Below, one piece after another: positions 40,507-49,036 of a stretch of 64,000 nt of DNA (position 1 is the stretch's first letter; each line of letters begins with the position of its first letter). This DNA is from JAKQDH01 sp029558835. GTDB lineage: Bacteria; Planctomycetota; Phycisphaerae; UBA1845. The stretch spans positions 1 through 64,000 of the forward strand of contig DAOQSN010000009.1 of NCBI GenBank assembly GCA_035356615.1. The letters are read 5' to 3'. The translations under genes and the position numbers were made by a program. The notes beneath the pieces were generated by a model. That model saw only the letters and a program-made list of their open reading frames with translations. It did no database searches and was not told the DNA's origin.

Positions 40507-40526
40507 GGAGAACCCAGGCAAACCGC

Positions 40527-40559
40527 GGGAGCGCTCGGTCACGATGACTGAGCGCTCCC
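40527..40559 (+). terminator. 15-bp stem hairpin after DUF378
   Basis: GGGAGCGCTCGGTCA and TGACTGAGCGCTCCC pair over 15 positions (one G-T wobble) around a 3-base loop. No T-tract follows, so it could also be an RNA-stability element. Confidence 0.6.
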
Positions 40560-40618
40560 CCGTACCGCCTCGGCGCGCAGCGAGTTGCTTACTGACAGAC
40601 AAGGAAGGAATCGACGCG

Positions 40619-41398
40619 ATGTTGTACCGGACCGTAGTCACCAGCAGCCTGTTACTAACGGTCGCCATCGTTGGAGCAGTCGCGCTGCTTGCGGCGAGTT
40701 GCAGTCTGCACCGGCCGGCCCCGCTGGGGGGCTATGCGGTGCCTCTCCCGGAGCCCCGCGCTGCGGCGGACGACGCGGAGACGTTCGCGGTCACCCGGGT
40801 GGGCGGGGACGCGCAGGCAGCGGCGGAGTTCTCTGACGGGGAGTTTCGGAGCGGTACCTGTCGGATTCCGACGCCCCTGCCGGCCGGTTACCCGGAGCCT
40901 ACGCCGCCCGGTGCGATCGAGGTGAAGCGCTACCCGCCGGTCCGTCGTGCGGGTATCGGCGGGACGATGTTACCGGATTGGGGCATGAACTTCGCGTTCT
41001 TCCCGCTGTTCAACCACATCAAGCGGCGCGACATCGCGATGACGTCGCCCGTGGAGATGAACTACGACGGCCTGGGCAACCCCGGCGCGACGAGACCGAC
41101 CGGTTGGACCATGTCGTTTCTCTATCGCACGCCCGAACTCGGCCCCGACGGCATGGATCCCCAGGACACACGCATTCTCGTCGAGGATCTCCCGCCGGTC
41201 ACCGTCGTGGCCATCGGCATGCGGGGACCGTACAAGCTGGATCGCGTAAGAACCGGCATCAAGGCACTGCGCGACTGGCTGTCGGGTCAGGCGGAGTGGG
41301 AGGAGGCGGGTGACCCCCGCGCCCTGTTCTACAACGGCCCGGAAGTGCGCTCCCGGGACAAGTGGTCGGAGGTGCAGATCCCGGTGCGCCGTCGGTAG
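40619..41398 (+). CDS. SOUL-family haem-binding lipoprotein
   Basis: The protein (259 aa) has a lipobox (AVALLAASC). The SOUL/HBP fold follows: AIEVKRYPPVRRAGIGG, NFAFFPLFNHIKRRDIAMTS, PVEMNYDG, WTMSFLYRTPELGPDG, RILVEDLPPVTVVAIGM and a distal ALRDWLSGQ. The MTSPV(E)M segment is diagnostic. Family members bind haem or porphyrins. GGAAGGA precedes the ATG at 40619. A frame upstream is open but is intergenic. Confidence 0.92.
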   Translation: MLYRTVVTSSLLLTVAIVGAVALLAASCSLHRPAPLGGYAVPLPEPRAAADDAETFAVTRVGGDAQAAAEFSDGEFRSGTCRIPTPLPAGYPEPTPPGAIEVKRYPPVRRAGIGGTMLPDWGMNFAFFPLFNHIKRRDIAMTSPVEMNYDGLGNPGATRPTGWTMSFLYRTPELGPDGMDPQDTRILVEDLPPVTVVAIGMRGPYKLDRVRTGIKALRDWLSGQAEWEEAGDPRALFYNGPEVRSRDKWSEVQIPVRRR

Positions 41399-41461
41399 CG
41401 CGGGCGGCGGTTGGTGCCCTGGGGGTTGCCCGCGCTGCGTCGCGGTCCGGAAGTCCGAGGA

Positions 41462-41470
41462 TGGTATAAT
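41462..41470 (+). promoter_or_regulatory. Extended -10 promoter of the hydrolase gene
   Basis: TGGTATAAT is a perfect -10 with the TGn extension, 61 bases before the start codon. No good -35 is present, which is normal for extended -10 promoters. Confidence 0.6.
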
Positions 41471-41530
41471 GACGCGTTGGGTATTGCGGCTGTGAGGTTG
41501 GTGAGACTACCGTACGCGAGGTTCGGAACC

Positions 41531-42967
41531 ATGAGCGTGGATTACATCAGCGTGGATGTTCGGCGGGCCCGCGCGGGTGTGGCCGGGCAATGGGCGGCTG
41601 CGTTGGGGATCGCTCTGTGCGCCACGGCGGCGCACGCGGGTCTTTCAGATCCGGGCCCGTATGGGGCTGGGTGGGTTGACGTATCCGTGCCGCGACCAAG
41701 CGGCGGGAGTTTCGACGCCGTGCTCTTCTATCCGGCCACCACCTCCGGCCCGGGAGCGCCGTACACCGGCGCCGGCGCACCCTATCCGGCCATCTCGTTC
41801 GGGCACGGCTGGATTACGTCCGTGAGCCGCTATCAAAGTACCTTGGAGCACCTGGCGACCTGGGGCTACTTCGTACTGGCGAGCAAATCATACGGCGGTT
41901 TGTTTCCTGACCACTCCGCCTTCGCCGACGACCTGCGCTGGTGCTTGTCTTATCTTGAAGGGGAGACTGCGAATCCGGCCTCGTGGCTCTACGGGCAGGT
42001 TGACTCCGCGAACTTCGCAGTAGCGGGCCACTCGATGGGTGGTGGCGCCAGCATCCTGGCTGCTGCACGGGATGGCCGGATCCGCGCGCTGGCGAACCTG
42101 GCGGCGGCGGAGACGACGCCCTCCGCGATCGCTGCGCTCGCCGACGTGCGGGTGCCCGTCTGCCTGATTGCCGGCGACGAGGACTCCATCGTGCCGCCCT
42201 CGGGGCACACGATCCCCATGTACGACAACGCGCAGGCGCCGCGGCGGCTGCCCCTGCTCGACGGCGGCTGGCACTGCGGGTTCCTGGACAGCAGCTTCTT
42301 CGGCTGCGACAGCGGTTCGTTGCCGCGTGCGACCCAACTGGCGCTAACCCGCGGGCTGCTCACGGGCTTCTTCCAGCTCTATCTGAAAGGCGACCAGACC
42401 GTCTGGCGGCAGGTCTGGGGACCAGAGGTTCACTCCAATCCACTCGTGGACAACGCGCGGCTGGACGCGGGTATCGTGCTGGACCCCGCTCAGGCTGAAC
42501 TGCACGGATGCGGAGGCCAGACCGTGGCCACCGAGTTCCTACTGACCAACTCCGGCCCGCTGCCCACCAGCTTCACCCTCTACGTGGAGGACAACGCGTG
42601 GTTGACGACGCCGACACCGGCGCAGACGGCCGTGCTGGGCCCCGGTGAGTCGGCTCCGATCGGGGTGACGGTTGAGATTGAAGCGGGGCCGGGCACGCTG
42701 ACCGACGCGGCCTTGATCAGCGCCTGCGCGGACCTGGACGGAGGAACGCGCAGCTACGCAACGCTGATGACGGAGAGGCGAGTACCCGGCGACCTCAATG
42801 GCGACGGCGCTGTCAATGGAGCCGACCTTGCCGCCTTCATCGATTGCCTCACGGGCCCGCAGGTCGCCCCTCTGAGCGGCTGCGACCGTGCGGACCTGGA
42901 CTTGGACGCGGACGTGGACTTGGCAGATTTTGCGGTATTTCAAGTTAACTTCGGAGCAGGTTCGTGA
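41531..42967 (+). CDS. Secreted alpha/beta-hydrolase (chlorophyllase/PETase-like) with dockerin-like tail
   Basis: The protein (478 aa) has a signal peptide (GQWAAALGIALCATAAHA). An alpha/beta-hydrolase follows, with oxyanion loop ISFGHGW, nucleophile elbow AVAGHSMGGGASILA, acid near LIAGDEDSIVP and catalytic His in DGGWHCGFLD; this layout matches dienelactone-hydrolase-like and cutinase/chlorophyllase-like enzymes. A beta-sandwich linker follows, then a C-terminal pair of acidic loops (PGDLNGDGAVNGADLAAF and LDLDADVDLADFAVFQ) like dockerin repeats. The substrate may be an ester polymer or lipid. A perfect extended -10 promoter precedes it. Confidence 0.88.
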   Translation: MSVDYISVDVRRARAGVAGQWAAALGIALCATAAHAGLSDPGPYGAGWVDVSVPRPSGGSFDAVLFYPATTSGPGAPYTGAGAPYPAISFGHGWITSVSRYQSTLEHLATWGYFVLASKSYGGLFPDHSAFADDLRWCLSYLEGETANPASWLYGQVDSANFAVAGHSMGGGASILAAARDGRIRALANLAAAETTPSAIAALADVRVPVCLIAGDEDSIVPPSGHTIPMYDNAQAPRRLPLLDGGWHCGFLDSSFFGCDSGSLPRATQLALTRGLLTGFFQLYLKGDQTVWRQVWGPEVHSNPLVDNARLDAGIVLDPAQAELHGCGGQTVATEFLLTNSGPLPTSFTLYVEDNAWLTTPTPAQTAVLGPGESAPIGVTVEIEAGPGTLTDAALISACADLDGGTRSYATLMTERRVPGDLNGDGAVNGADLAAFIDCLTGPQVAPLSGCDRADLDLDADVDLADFAVFQVNFGAGS

Positions 42968-43040
42968 GCCCGGGTGGGCATGGCATGCCGCCCATCGGTG
43001 CTCCGGCATGCGTGGCAAATAGCAACAGGGGAGACCTGGC

Positions 43041-43580
43041 GTGAATAAGGTGAACTATCTGTTTCTGTTGGTCCTGGGCGTTTCGGTGACTGGCTGCGGG
43101 ATGCGCGGCCCGGCTGTTCCCTTGGAGGTGGTCGAGTACGTGGACATCGAGCGCTACATGGGGAAGTGGTATGAAATCGCCCGCTACCCGACTTTCTTCC
43201 AGGGAGCGGATTGCGTGGCGACAACCGCGGAGTATTCGCTACGAGATGACGGCAAGGTCCGCGTGGTGAATGCCTGTCGGGAAGGCGGTCTCGACGGCCC
43301 CGAGGATTCCATCGAGGGCGTAGCCCGGGTGGTGGATTCCGTCACCAATGCCAAGCTGAAGGTGAGGTTCTTCGGCCCGTTCGAGGGCGATTACTGGATC
43401 ATCGACCTCGACCCCGACTATCAGTGGGCCGTGGTGGGCGCGCCCAGCCGCGACTTTCTCTGGATCCTCAGCCGCACGCCAACGATGGACGAGGATCTCT
43501 ACACAGACATCGTGTCGCGCCTGCCGGAGAAACTGTACGATCCTGAGAAACTGTTGACGACCCTGCAGCCCTCGCCGTGA
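43041..43580 (+). CDS. blc: Lipocalin-family lipoprotein (Blc-like)
   Basis: The protein (179 aa) has a lipobox (LVLGVSVTGC). The bacterial lipocalin signature is YMGKWYEIARYPTFFQGADC, then TAEYSLRDDGKVRVVNAC, KLKVRFFGPFEGDYWIIDL and AVVGAPSRDFLWILSRTP. Blc-type lipocalins sit in the outer membrane and bind lipids, often under envelope or oxidative stress. The start is GTG at 43041 with GGGGA ahead. It is followed by a strong 10-bp stem hairpin. Confidence 0.93.
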   Translation: MNKVNYLFLLVLGVSVTGCGMRGPAVPLEVVEYVDIERYMGKWYEIARYPTFFQGADCVATTAEYSLRDDGKVRVVNACREGGLDGPEDSIEGVARVVDSVTNAKLKVRFFGPFEGDYWIIDLDPDYQWAVVGAPSRDFLWILSRTPTMDEDLYTDIVSRLPEKLYDPEKLLTTLQPSP

Positions 43581-43640
43581 CCCGACCGCGCGCACGGCCT
43601 GCGGGCGATTCCTCGCACACGGGTTCGTTTGCTGCCCTCG

Positions 43641-43665
43641 GCGCCGGCCCGCGGGGGGCCGGCGC
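43641..43665. terminator. 10-bp GC hairpin between lipocalin and acyl-CoA ligase genes
   Basis: GCGCCGGCCC and GGGCCGGCGC pair perfectly around a 5-base loop, in the convergent gap. It could serve both directions; no T-tract is seen. Confidence 0.5.
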
Positions 43666-43771
43666 TACAGTGCGGGGCGCATGGGAGCCGCGCAGCGGTG
43701 GGATGTTCCACGTCGGCCGCGAGGGGCCGACGCTGACCAGGACGCAGGGGAAGCGGGGCTTAACCGCACGC

Positions 43772-43806
43772 GCCCTCACCCTGCCCTCTTGCGGGGGGAG
43801 AGGGGG
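43772..43806. repeat. CTCTCCCC/GGGGAGAG palindromic repeat, copy R5
   Basis: GCCCTCACCCTGCCCTCTTG and GGGGGGAGAGGG form a degenerate copy with its tail on the left. It lies in the convergent gap directly before the acyl-CoA ligase stop. Confidence 0.7.
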
Positions 43807-43820
43807 TCCCCCGGCCGACC

Positions 43821-45530
43821 TTATGCCGTCTCGATGCGGGCGGCCGCTTCCAGGCCGAAGTGGCGGATGGCCAGGTCCTTCAGCTTGAACTTCTGCACTT
43901 TGCCCGTCACGGTCATCGGGTAGTCGTTGAGCACCCACCAGTAGCGCGGGATCTTCATGTGGGCGATCTTGCCTTTACATAGTTCGCGGAACTGCTCGGG
44001 TGTGGGCGGGTCGGCGGCCGCCTTCTCGCGCAGCTTGATGCAGGCACACAGCTCCTCGCCCATCTTGACGTCCGGTACGCCGATGACGTGCACGTCCTGG
44101 ATGATATCCAGAGTATGGAGGAACTCCTCGATCTCACGCGGGTAGAGGTTCTCGCCGCCGCGGATGACCATTTCCTTGATCCGCCCGGTGATCTTCACGT
44201 AGCCCTCTTCGTCCATCGTCCCCAAGTCACCGGAGTGCAGCCACGCCTGCTTGTCGATGGTGGCGGCCGTGGCCTCGGGGTTATTGTCGTAACCGGCCAT
44301 TACCTGGTAGCCGCGGAAGCAGATTTCGCCGGGCACGCCGCGAGGAACGGTCTTGCCCGTCATTGGGTCGATGATCTTCAGTTCCTGAAACGGCATGACC
44401 TTGCCCACCGTGGTGACGCGGCGTTCGAGCGGATCGTCAGGGCGGGTGAGCGTGGTGATCGGGGAGGCCTCCGTCTGGCCGTAGCCGATGAGGACCTCGG
44501 GCATGTGCATCTCGCTGACCACGCGCTTCATCAATTCGATCGGGCAGGGCGCCCCGGCCATGATGCCCGTTCGCAGCGAGGTCAGGTCGAACTTCGCGAA
44601 GTCGGGATGATCGAGTTCGGCGATGAACATGGTGGGCACGCCATGCAGCACGGTGCAGCGTTCGATCTGCACGGCCTGGAGCGTCGCCAGCGGATCAAAC
44701 CAGGGCGAGGGAATCACGATGGTGGCGCCGTGGGTCACGGCCGCCAGGTTGCTGATGACCATGCCGAAGCAGTGGTAAAACGGCACCGGCACGCACACGC
44801 GGTCCTTCGGCGTCAGGCGCATGATGTCGCCGATGTGCTCGGCGTTGTTGAGGATGTTGTTATGCGTGAGCGTGACGCCCTTGGGGAAACCTGTCGTGCC
44901 GGAGGTGTACTGGATGTTGATGATGTCGTCGATGTCCAGCTCGGTCGCGCGGGCATCCAGTTCATCGTCGGGGTACTCATCCCCCATTTCCGCGAAGGCG
45001 CGGCGCGTGAACATCCCCGGCTGCGGCTGGGAGCCGATGAACACCACGCTCTTTAAGTGCGGAAACCGCCAGGAGTCAAACTCGCCGGGCTCGGCCGACT
45101 TCGCCTCCGGGCAGATTTCGTAGAACATGTCGAGGTAGTTGGAGCTCTTGAAGGCCTCGATGAGCAGCAGGACCTTCGCCCGGCTCTCGCGCAGCACGTA
45201 CTCCAGCTCGTGGGTGCGGTAAGCGGGGTTGATGTTCACCAGCACCGCCCCGATCTTCGCGGTGGCGAACTGAGCGACGACCCACTCGTAGTTGTTGATC
45301 GACCAGATGGCCACCCGGTCGCCCCGGTGGATGCCCAGGGCGAGGAACGCCTTGGCGGCCCGGTTCACCATGGTCCGGAAGTCGCGGTAGGTGAACCGCA
45401 CCCCCCGCTTGATGGACACCAGGGCGTCGTTGTCCGGGTAGGTGTCGGCAATGCGGTCGAGGTTCTGGCCGATGGTCTCACCGAGCAGGGGGACATCCCA
45501 GCCGCTGTGGGCATAGCTTGGGCGCGTCAT
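43821..45530 (-). CDS. Long-chain acyl-CoA synthetase / AMP-binding ligase
   Basis: The protein (569 aa) is a complete adenylating enzyme: A3 motif IQYTSGTTGFPKGVTLTHNN, A5 IGYGQTEASP, A7 WLHSGDLGTMDEEGYVKITG, A8 RIKEMVIRGGENLYPREIEE and the C-terminal catalytic Lys in MTVTGKVQKFKLKD. The N-terminal HSGWDVPLLGETIGQNLDR suits medium/long fatty-acid CoA ligases of the FadD3/DitJ kind. It activates a fatty or aromatic acid as acyl-CoA via acyl-AMP. It stands alone, convergent with the lipocalin gene, with a 557-bp gap upstream. Confidence 0.92.
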   Translation of the reverse strand: MTRPSYAHSGWDVPLLGETIGQNLDRIADTYPDNDALVSIKRGVRFTYRDFRTMVNRAAKAFLALGIHRGDRVAIWSINNYEWVVAQFATAKIGAVLVNINPAYRTHELEYVLRESRAKVLLLIEAFKSSNYLDMFYEICPEAKSAEPGEFDSWRFPHLKSVVFIGSQPQPGMFTRRAFAEMGDEYPDDELDARATELDIDDIINIQYTSGTTGFPKGVTLTHNNILNNAEHIGDIMRLTPKDRVCVPVPFYHCFGMVISNLAAVTHGATIVIPSPWFDPLATLQAVQIERCTVLHGVPTMFIAELDHPDFAKFDLTSLRTGIMAGAPCPIELMKRVVSEMHMPEVLIGYGQTEASPITTLTRPDDPLERRVTTVGKVMPFQELKIIDPMTGKTVPRGVPGEICFRGYQVMAGYDNNPEATAATIDKQAWLHSGDLGTMDEEGYVKITGRIKEMVIRGGENLYPREIEEFLHTLDIIQDVHVIGVPDVKMGEELCACIKLREKAAADPPTPEQFRELCKGKIAHMKIPRYWWVLNDYPMTVTGKVQKFKLKDLAIRHFGLEAAARIETA

Positions 45531-46087
45531 GTGCGGTCCTCCGTACCGTAGGGCGTCTGGGGCACGAGGCCCCAGGGGCCGGCAGGGCGGCCCGTGATCC
45601 CGCCGGCGGCAACACGCTTGCCGCCGGGGCGGTCCCGAGCGGAGGCACGCTACGCCCGCCCGGTGCCGGGCAACGTCCCGGCATTCGCCGTGCCGCGGGC
45701 GGTCGCCGGGGGCCCGGCACCCGTCCGGGCGACGGCGTCAGGCGGGCCGGCCGGGTGGGCGGCGTCGCCCGGGCCCTGCGCCAGGGCGGCACGTTCCGCC
45801 GCGGGGTTCACGGTTGGGGTGGCGGCGCCCCCGGTTGCAGCCGAAGCCGGCTTGACTGTGGGGGTAGCGTGGCGTGCCCTGCGCGGTACACTCGCCGGGC
45901 TTCCGTGGGCCGGCGCGCCTGCGGGGGCTTCCTGAACCGGATGTGGTGGAGACCGAAGCGGCGGCGTGCGCGGCCCCCCGTGCCCGGGCGGTACTCGGGG
46001 CGCGGAGGAGATGCCGGGAGAGAGGGCGGTGCCGGTGGTCTTCTGGGCAAAGTTGGTTGGTAGTGGTGATTCACAAGCGAGGGCGCT
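45531..46087. other. 557-bp divergent gap, nothing recognised
   Basis: The region is GC-rich with several overlapping open frames on both strands, none with protein-like composition or a ribosome site. It presumably holds the promoters of the ligase and porin genes; I cannot pick out good boxes. Confidence 0.5.
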
Positions 46088-47407
46088 ATGCTCGTTGTGT
46101 TGAGTGTCGTAGCTCTGCTGATCGGTACCTCGGCTGAGGTGGGACCGGCCGCTGCATCTTCCCCGGGAGCGCCGTCGCCCGGCGGTGAAACGCCGACGGC
46201 CGCAGCGCCCGCGACGTCATCGACGGAAGCGCCTCCGGCGCCGGTCCGACACGGTCCCCTATCGCTGGACTCGTCCCAGGCCACCGGCGACTGGGGCGGC
46301 GAGCGCACCAAGCTGGAGGAACACGGCATCAAGATCAGCGGGTTCCTGACCGACTACTACATGGGCATCTTCAAGGGCGGCCTGGAGACGAAGCGGGCGT
46401 ATCGCAACTACGCCTCGCTGGACATTCTGGCGGCGTTTGATTTCGGCAAGCTCGGCCTGTGGGACGACGGCGAGGCCCTGCTTCATTTGCAGGACTACTG
46501 GGGCCTGGGTGTGAACCCGTGGTCGGGGGCCCTGCGGCAGGTGTCGGACGACGGAGACGATGAGGGATTTGTCATCGCGCAGTTGTGGTACCGGCATTAC
46601 TTCCTGGACCGCAAGGTGCACCTTCAGGCGGGCTTCCTTGATTACCAGACGATCATCGACCGCAACGCCTACGCCAACAGCGAAGACCGGCAGTTCCAGA
46701 ACCTGGGGCTGGACAACAACCCGTTGATTCCGCTGGGCCCGGGGCTGGGCGTGGCGCTCACCGTGCAGCCCGTGGACTGGTACACGTTCATGCTGGGCAC
46801 GCTCGACGCGCAGACCTATCCGATCCTGTACAAGCCGGGCTTCTCCACGGCGTTCCACGACGAAGCGTGGTTCATCGGCTACCTGGAGCACGGTTTTGCG
46901 GTCAAGCTGCCCGGCCCGCGGGGCGAGCTGCCCGGCAACTACCGTTTCGGCATGTTGTTCGATCCCCGGCCGCGGGCCGAGTATGCCTCCGGCGAACTGG
47001 AGGGCGACGACTACGGCTTCTGGTCGAGCTGTGACCAGTTGGTGTACCGAGAGGTCGAGGGCAAGGACCAGGGGCTCGGCCTGTTCGCCCGGCTGGGCCT
47101 GTTGCACGGCGACCACAACCGTTTTTCCGAGTTCTACTCGGGCGGCATGCAGTACAAGGGGCTGGTTCCCGGGCGGGACGACGACGTACTGGGGGTCGGC
47201 TGCACGGTGCACAATACCTCGCGGCAGTACAGCCGGTTCGTCAGCGACGCGCCGGGGACGGAAACGGTCTACGAGGCCTACTACGCCATTCCGGTGCTCA
47301 AGTGGCTGGTGATCAGTCCGGACCTGCAGTACATCGACAACCCCGGCGCCAATGGTCAGCTCGGGCACACCATCGTGGGTGGGTTGCGGGTGCGGATCAA
47401 CTTCTGA
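46088..47407 (+). CDS. OprB-family carbohydrate-selective porin
   Basis: The protein (439 aa) has a signal-like start (LVVLSVVALLIGTSAEVG) and a Pro/Ala/Thr-rich linker. The OprB family follows: ATGDWGGERTKLEEHGIKIS, the LETKRAYRNYASLDILAAFD strand, GEALLHLQDYWGLGVNP, WYRHYFLDRKVHLQAGFLDY and the end GHTIVGGLRVRINF, with terminal Phe as in outer-membrane barrels. It allows sugar diffusion across the outer membrane, supporting a diderm cell. The ATG at 46088 is the first codon of the signal. Confidence 0.9.
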   Translation: MLVVLSVVALLIGTSAEVGPAAASSPGAPSPGGETPTAAAPATSSTEAPPAPVRHGPLSLDSSQATGDWGGERTKLEEHGIKISGFLTDYYMGIFKGGLETKRAYRNYASLDILAAFDFGKLGLWDDGEALLHLQDYWGLGVNPWSGALRQVSDDGDDEGFVIAQLWYRHYFLDRKVHLQAGFLDYQTIIDRNAYANSEDRQFQNLGLDNNPLIPLGPGLGVALTVQPVDWYTFMLGTLDAQTYPILYKPGFSTAFHDEAWFIGYLEHGFAVKLPGPRGELPGNYRFGMLFDPRPRAEYASGELEGDDYGFWSSCDQLVYREVEGKDQGLGLFARLGLLHGDHNRFSEFYSGGMQYKGLVPGRDDDVLGVGCTVHNTSRQYSRFVSDAPGTETVYEAYYAIPVLKWLVISPDLQYIDNPGANGQLGHTIVGGLRVRINF

Positions 47408-47567
47408 GCCGGCCCGGCTTGCCGCGGGTTTGAGGTCGCGTGATACTGCCGCCGGCCGGGGCCGCGATGGGCTCGGTTTCCCGGAACCCCCAGCGCGTTC
47501 AGTCCGTTCTGTCGGTCTTCCGCCCACCCGGCTGGGACGCGCCGGGCGGAGGGCGGGGAGTGGACGG

Positions 47568-48482
47568 ATGAAGAAGACCTACCAGATCGCGGATCGTCGG
47601 CTGGTCGAAGCCGCGGAAGACGTGGGCCCCATTGCCATCTATGCCAACCCGGAGGAGCAGGAGCGCAAGTATCTCATCGACGAGTTGAAGATCGACGAGC
47701 ACACCCTGAACTCGGCCCTGGACCCGGACGAGCTGTCCCGTCTGGAGTTCGAGCCCGAGCACGTGGCGATCATCTTCAAGCGGCCCCGCAATCTCTCCAC
47801 CGGCGAGCAGTTTGCGTTCGGCGTGGCGTCGATGGGCGTGTTTCTCTTCAAGGACCGGCTGCGGATCATCGTCGGCGAGGACGGGGCCCTGCTGGAGGGC
47901 CCCCCCATCCAGCGCGTGCAGTCGGTGCCCGGGGTGGTCCTGCGCCTGGTGGCACGCGTGGTCGTCCACTTCCGCGAGCACCTGCGCGCCATCAGCATGG
48001 TCTCGGACGAGCTGCAGAACGAGATCAACCGGTCGATGGAGAACAAGCACCTGATCAGCATGTTCTCGCTGCAGAAGAGCCTGGTCTACTACTTCAACTC
48101 CATCAACTCCAACGGCGCCACCCTGGACAAGCTGCGACACAACGCCGCCCGGATCGGCTTCAGCACGGACGAGGCGGAACTGCTCGACGACCTCATCATC
48201 GAGAACAACCAGTGCCTGAAGCAGGCCGAGATGTACTCGAACATCCTCGCCAGCCTCATGGACGCCCGGGCCTCGATCGTCGCCAACAACCTGAACGTCC
48301 TGATGAAACGCCTCAACATCATCACCATCGGCATCATGGTGCCGACGGCCGTGGTGAGCGCCTTCTCCATGAACGTGCGCATCCCCCTGGCGACGATGGA
48401 TCTGGCGTTCTGGATCATCATGGCGCTGGCCTCGCTGTCGGTGGCGGCGTTCCTTTATCTCTGGAAGCGTCTGAGCGGTTAA
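47568..48482 (+). CDS. corA: CorA-family divalent metal ion transporter
   Basis: The protein (304 aa) has the CorA cytoplasmic funnel (KYLIDELKIDEHTLNSALDP, ISMFSLQKSLVYYFNSINSN, LIIENNQCLKQAEMYSNILA) and two C-terminal helices (NIITIGIMVPTAVVSAFSMN and WIIMALASLSVAAFLYLWKR). The selectivity motif after TM1 is SMN rather than the usual GMN. CorA pentamers import Mg2+ (some Co2+/Ni2+/Zn2+). GGGGAG seven bases ahead supports the ATG at 47568. It follows the porin by 160 bp. Confidence 0.9.
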   Translation: MKKTYQIADRRLVEAAEDVGPIAIYANPEEQERKYLIDELKIDEHTLNSALDPDELSRLEFEPEHVAIIFKRPRNLSTGEQFAFGVASMGVFLFKDRLRIIVGEDGALLEGPPIQRVQSVPGVVLRLVARVVVHFREHLRAISMVSDELQNEINRSMENKHLISMFSLQKSLVYYFNSINSNGATLDKLRHNAARIGFSTDEAELLDDLIIENNQCLKQAEMYSNILASLMDARASIVANNLNVLMKRLNIITIGIMVPTAVVSAFSMNVRIPLATMDLAFWIIMALASLSVAAFLYLWKRLSG

Positions 48483-49036
48483 CGGCGGATATGCGGTGGC
48501 ACGCCCGGCGCGGCCAAGCCGCCAGCGTCGGCCCCCGTAGCCCGCGTGCGCGCTCTCGGCGCGGCGCAAGCGGTGGGCGGCCACGACGGTCGCGTGGGGG
48601 CAACGTGGGAGTTTGCGGCGTGGGGGTCCCCTGCGTCGCCCGCAGGGGGGCGTAGCTCCTATGAACGCCCCTCCATCGCAACCCCCGCGCGGCTCGTTCT
48701 GTCGGGGCGACCGACGGTCGCTATACCCTTCTTCCGTCGGAGCGCCGGCAACTCCGCCGTCGCCGGCCACCGCTACGAAAGCGGCGTCCAGGTCTTGCCT
48801 TCCGGTCGTTTCACCCGCGGTGCCGGCTCGATGGCCTCCCCGCGCGGGGGGCCCAACCTCTCCACGCGGGGGTGCCCTGGCCTGCCAGCGGTTGCGGCAC
48901 GCCCGATTCCCCGACGGTCACCCCTCGCCATCCGGGACACATGCCTGCACACCGGTCTCGGCATAGCCCAATACGACGGATGCGGGCGTCCTGTCCCTAC
49001 CCGTTGTGCCCTGCTTGCTTGCCGGGGGGCCGGTTG
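48483..49036. other. 554-bp convergent gap, nothing recognised
   Basis: The gap lies between corA and queG, whose stops face each other. Open frames on both strands look like shadows. I see no member of the repeat families found elsewhere. Confidence 0.5.

Noticed and set aside
45518..46063. 181-codon open frame upstream of the porin
   Set aside because: Gly/Arg-rich composition, overlaps an opposite-strand frame of similar quality, no ribosome site and no recognisable domain.
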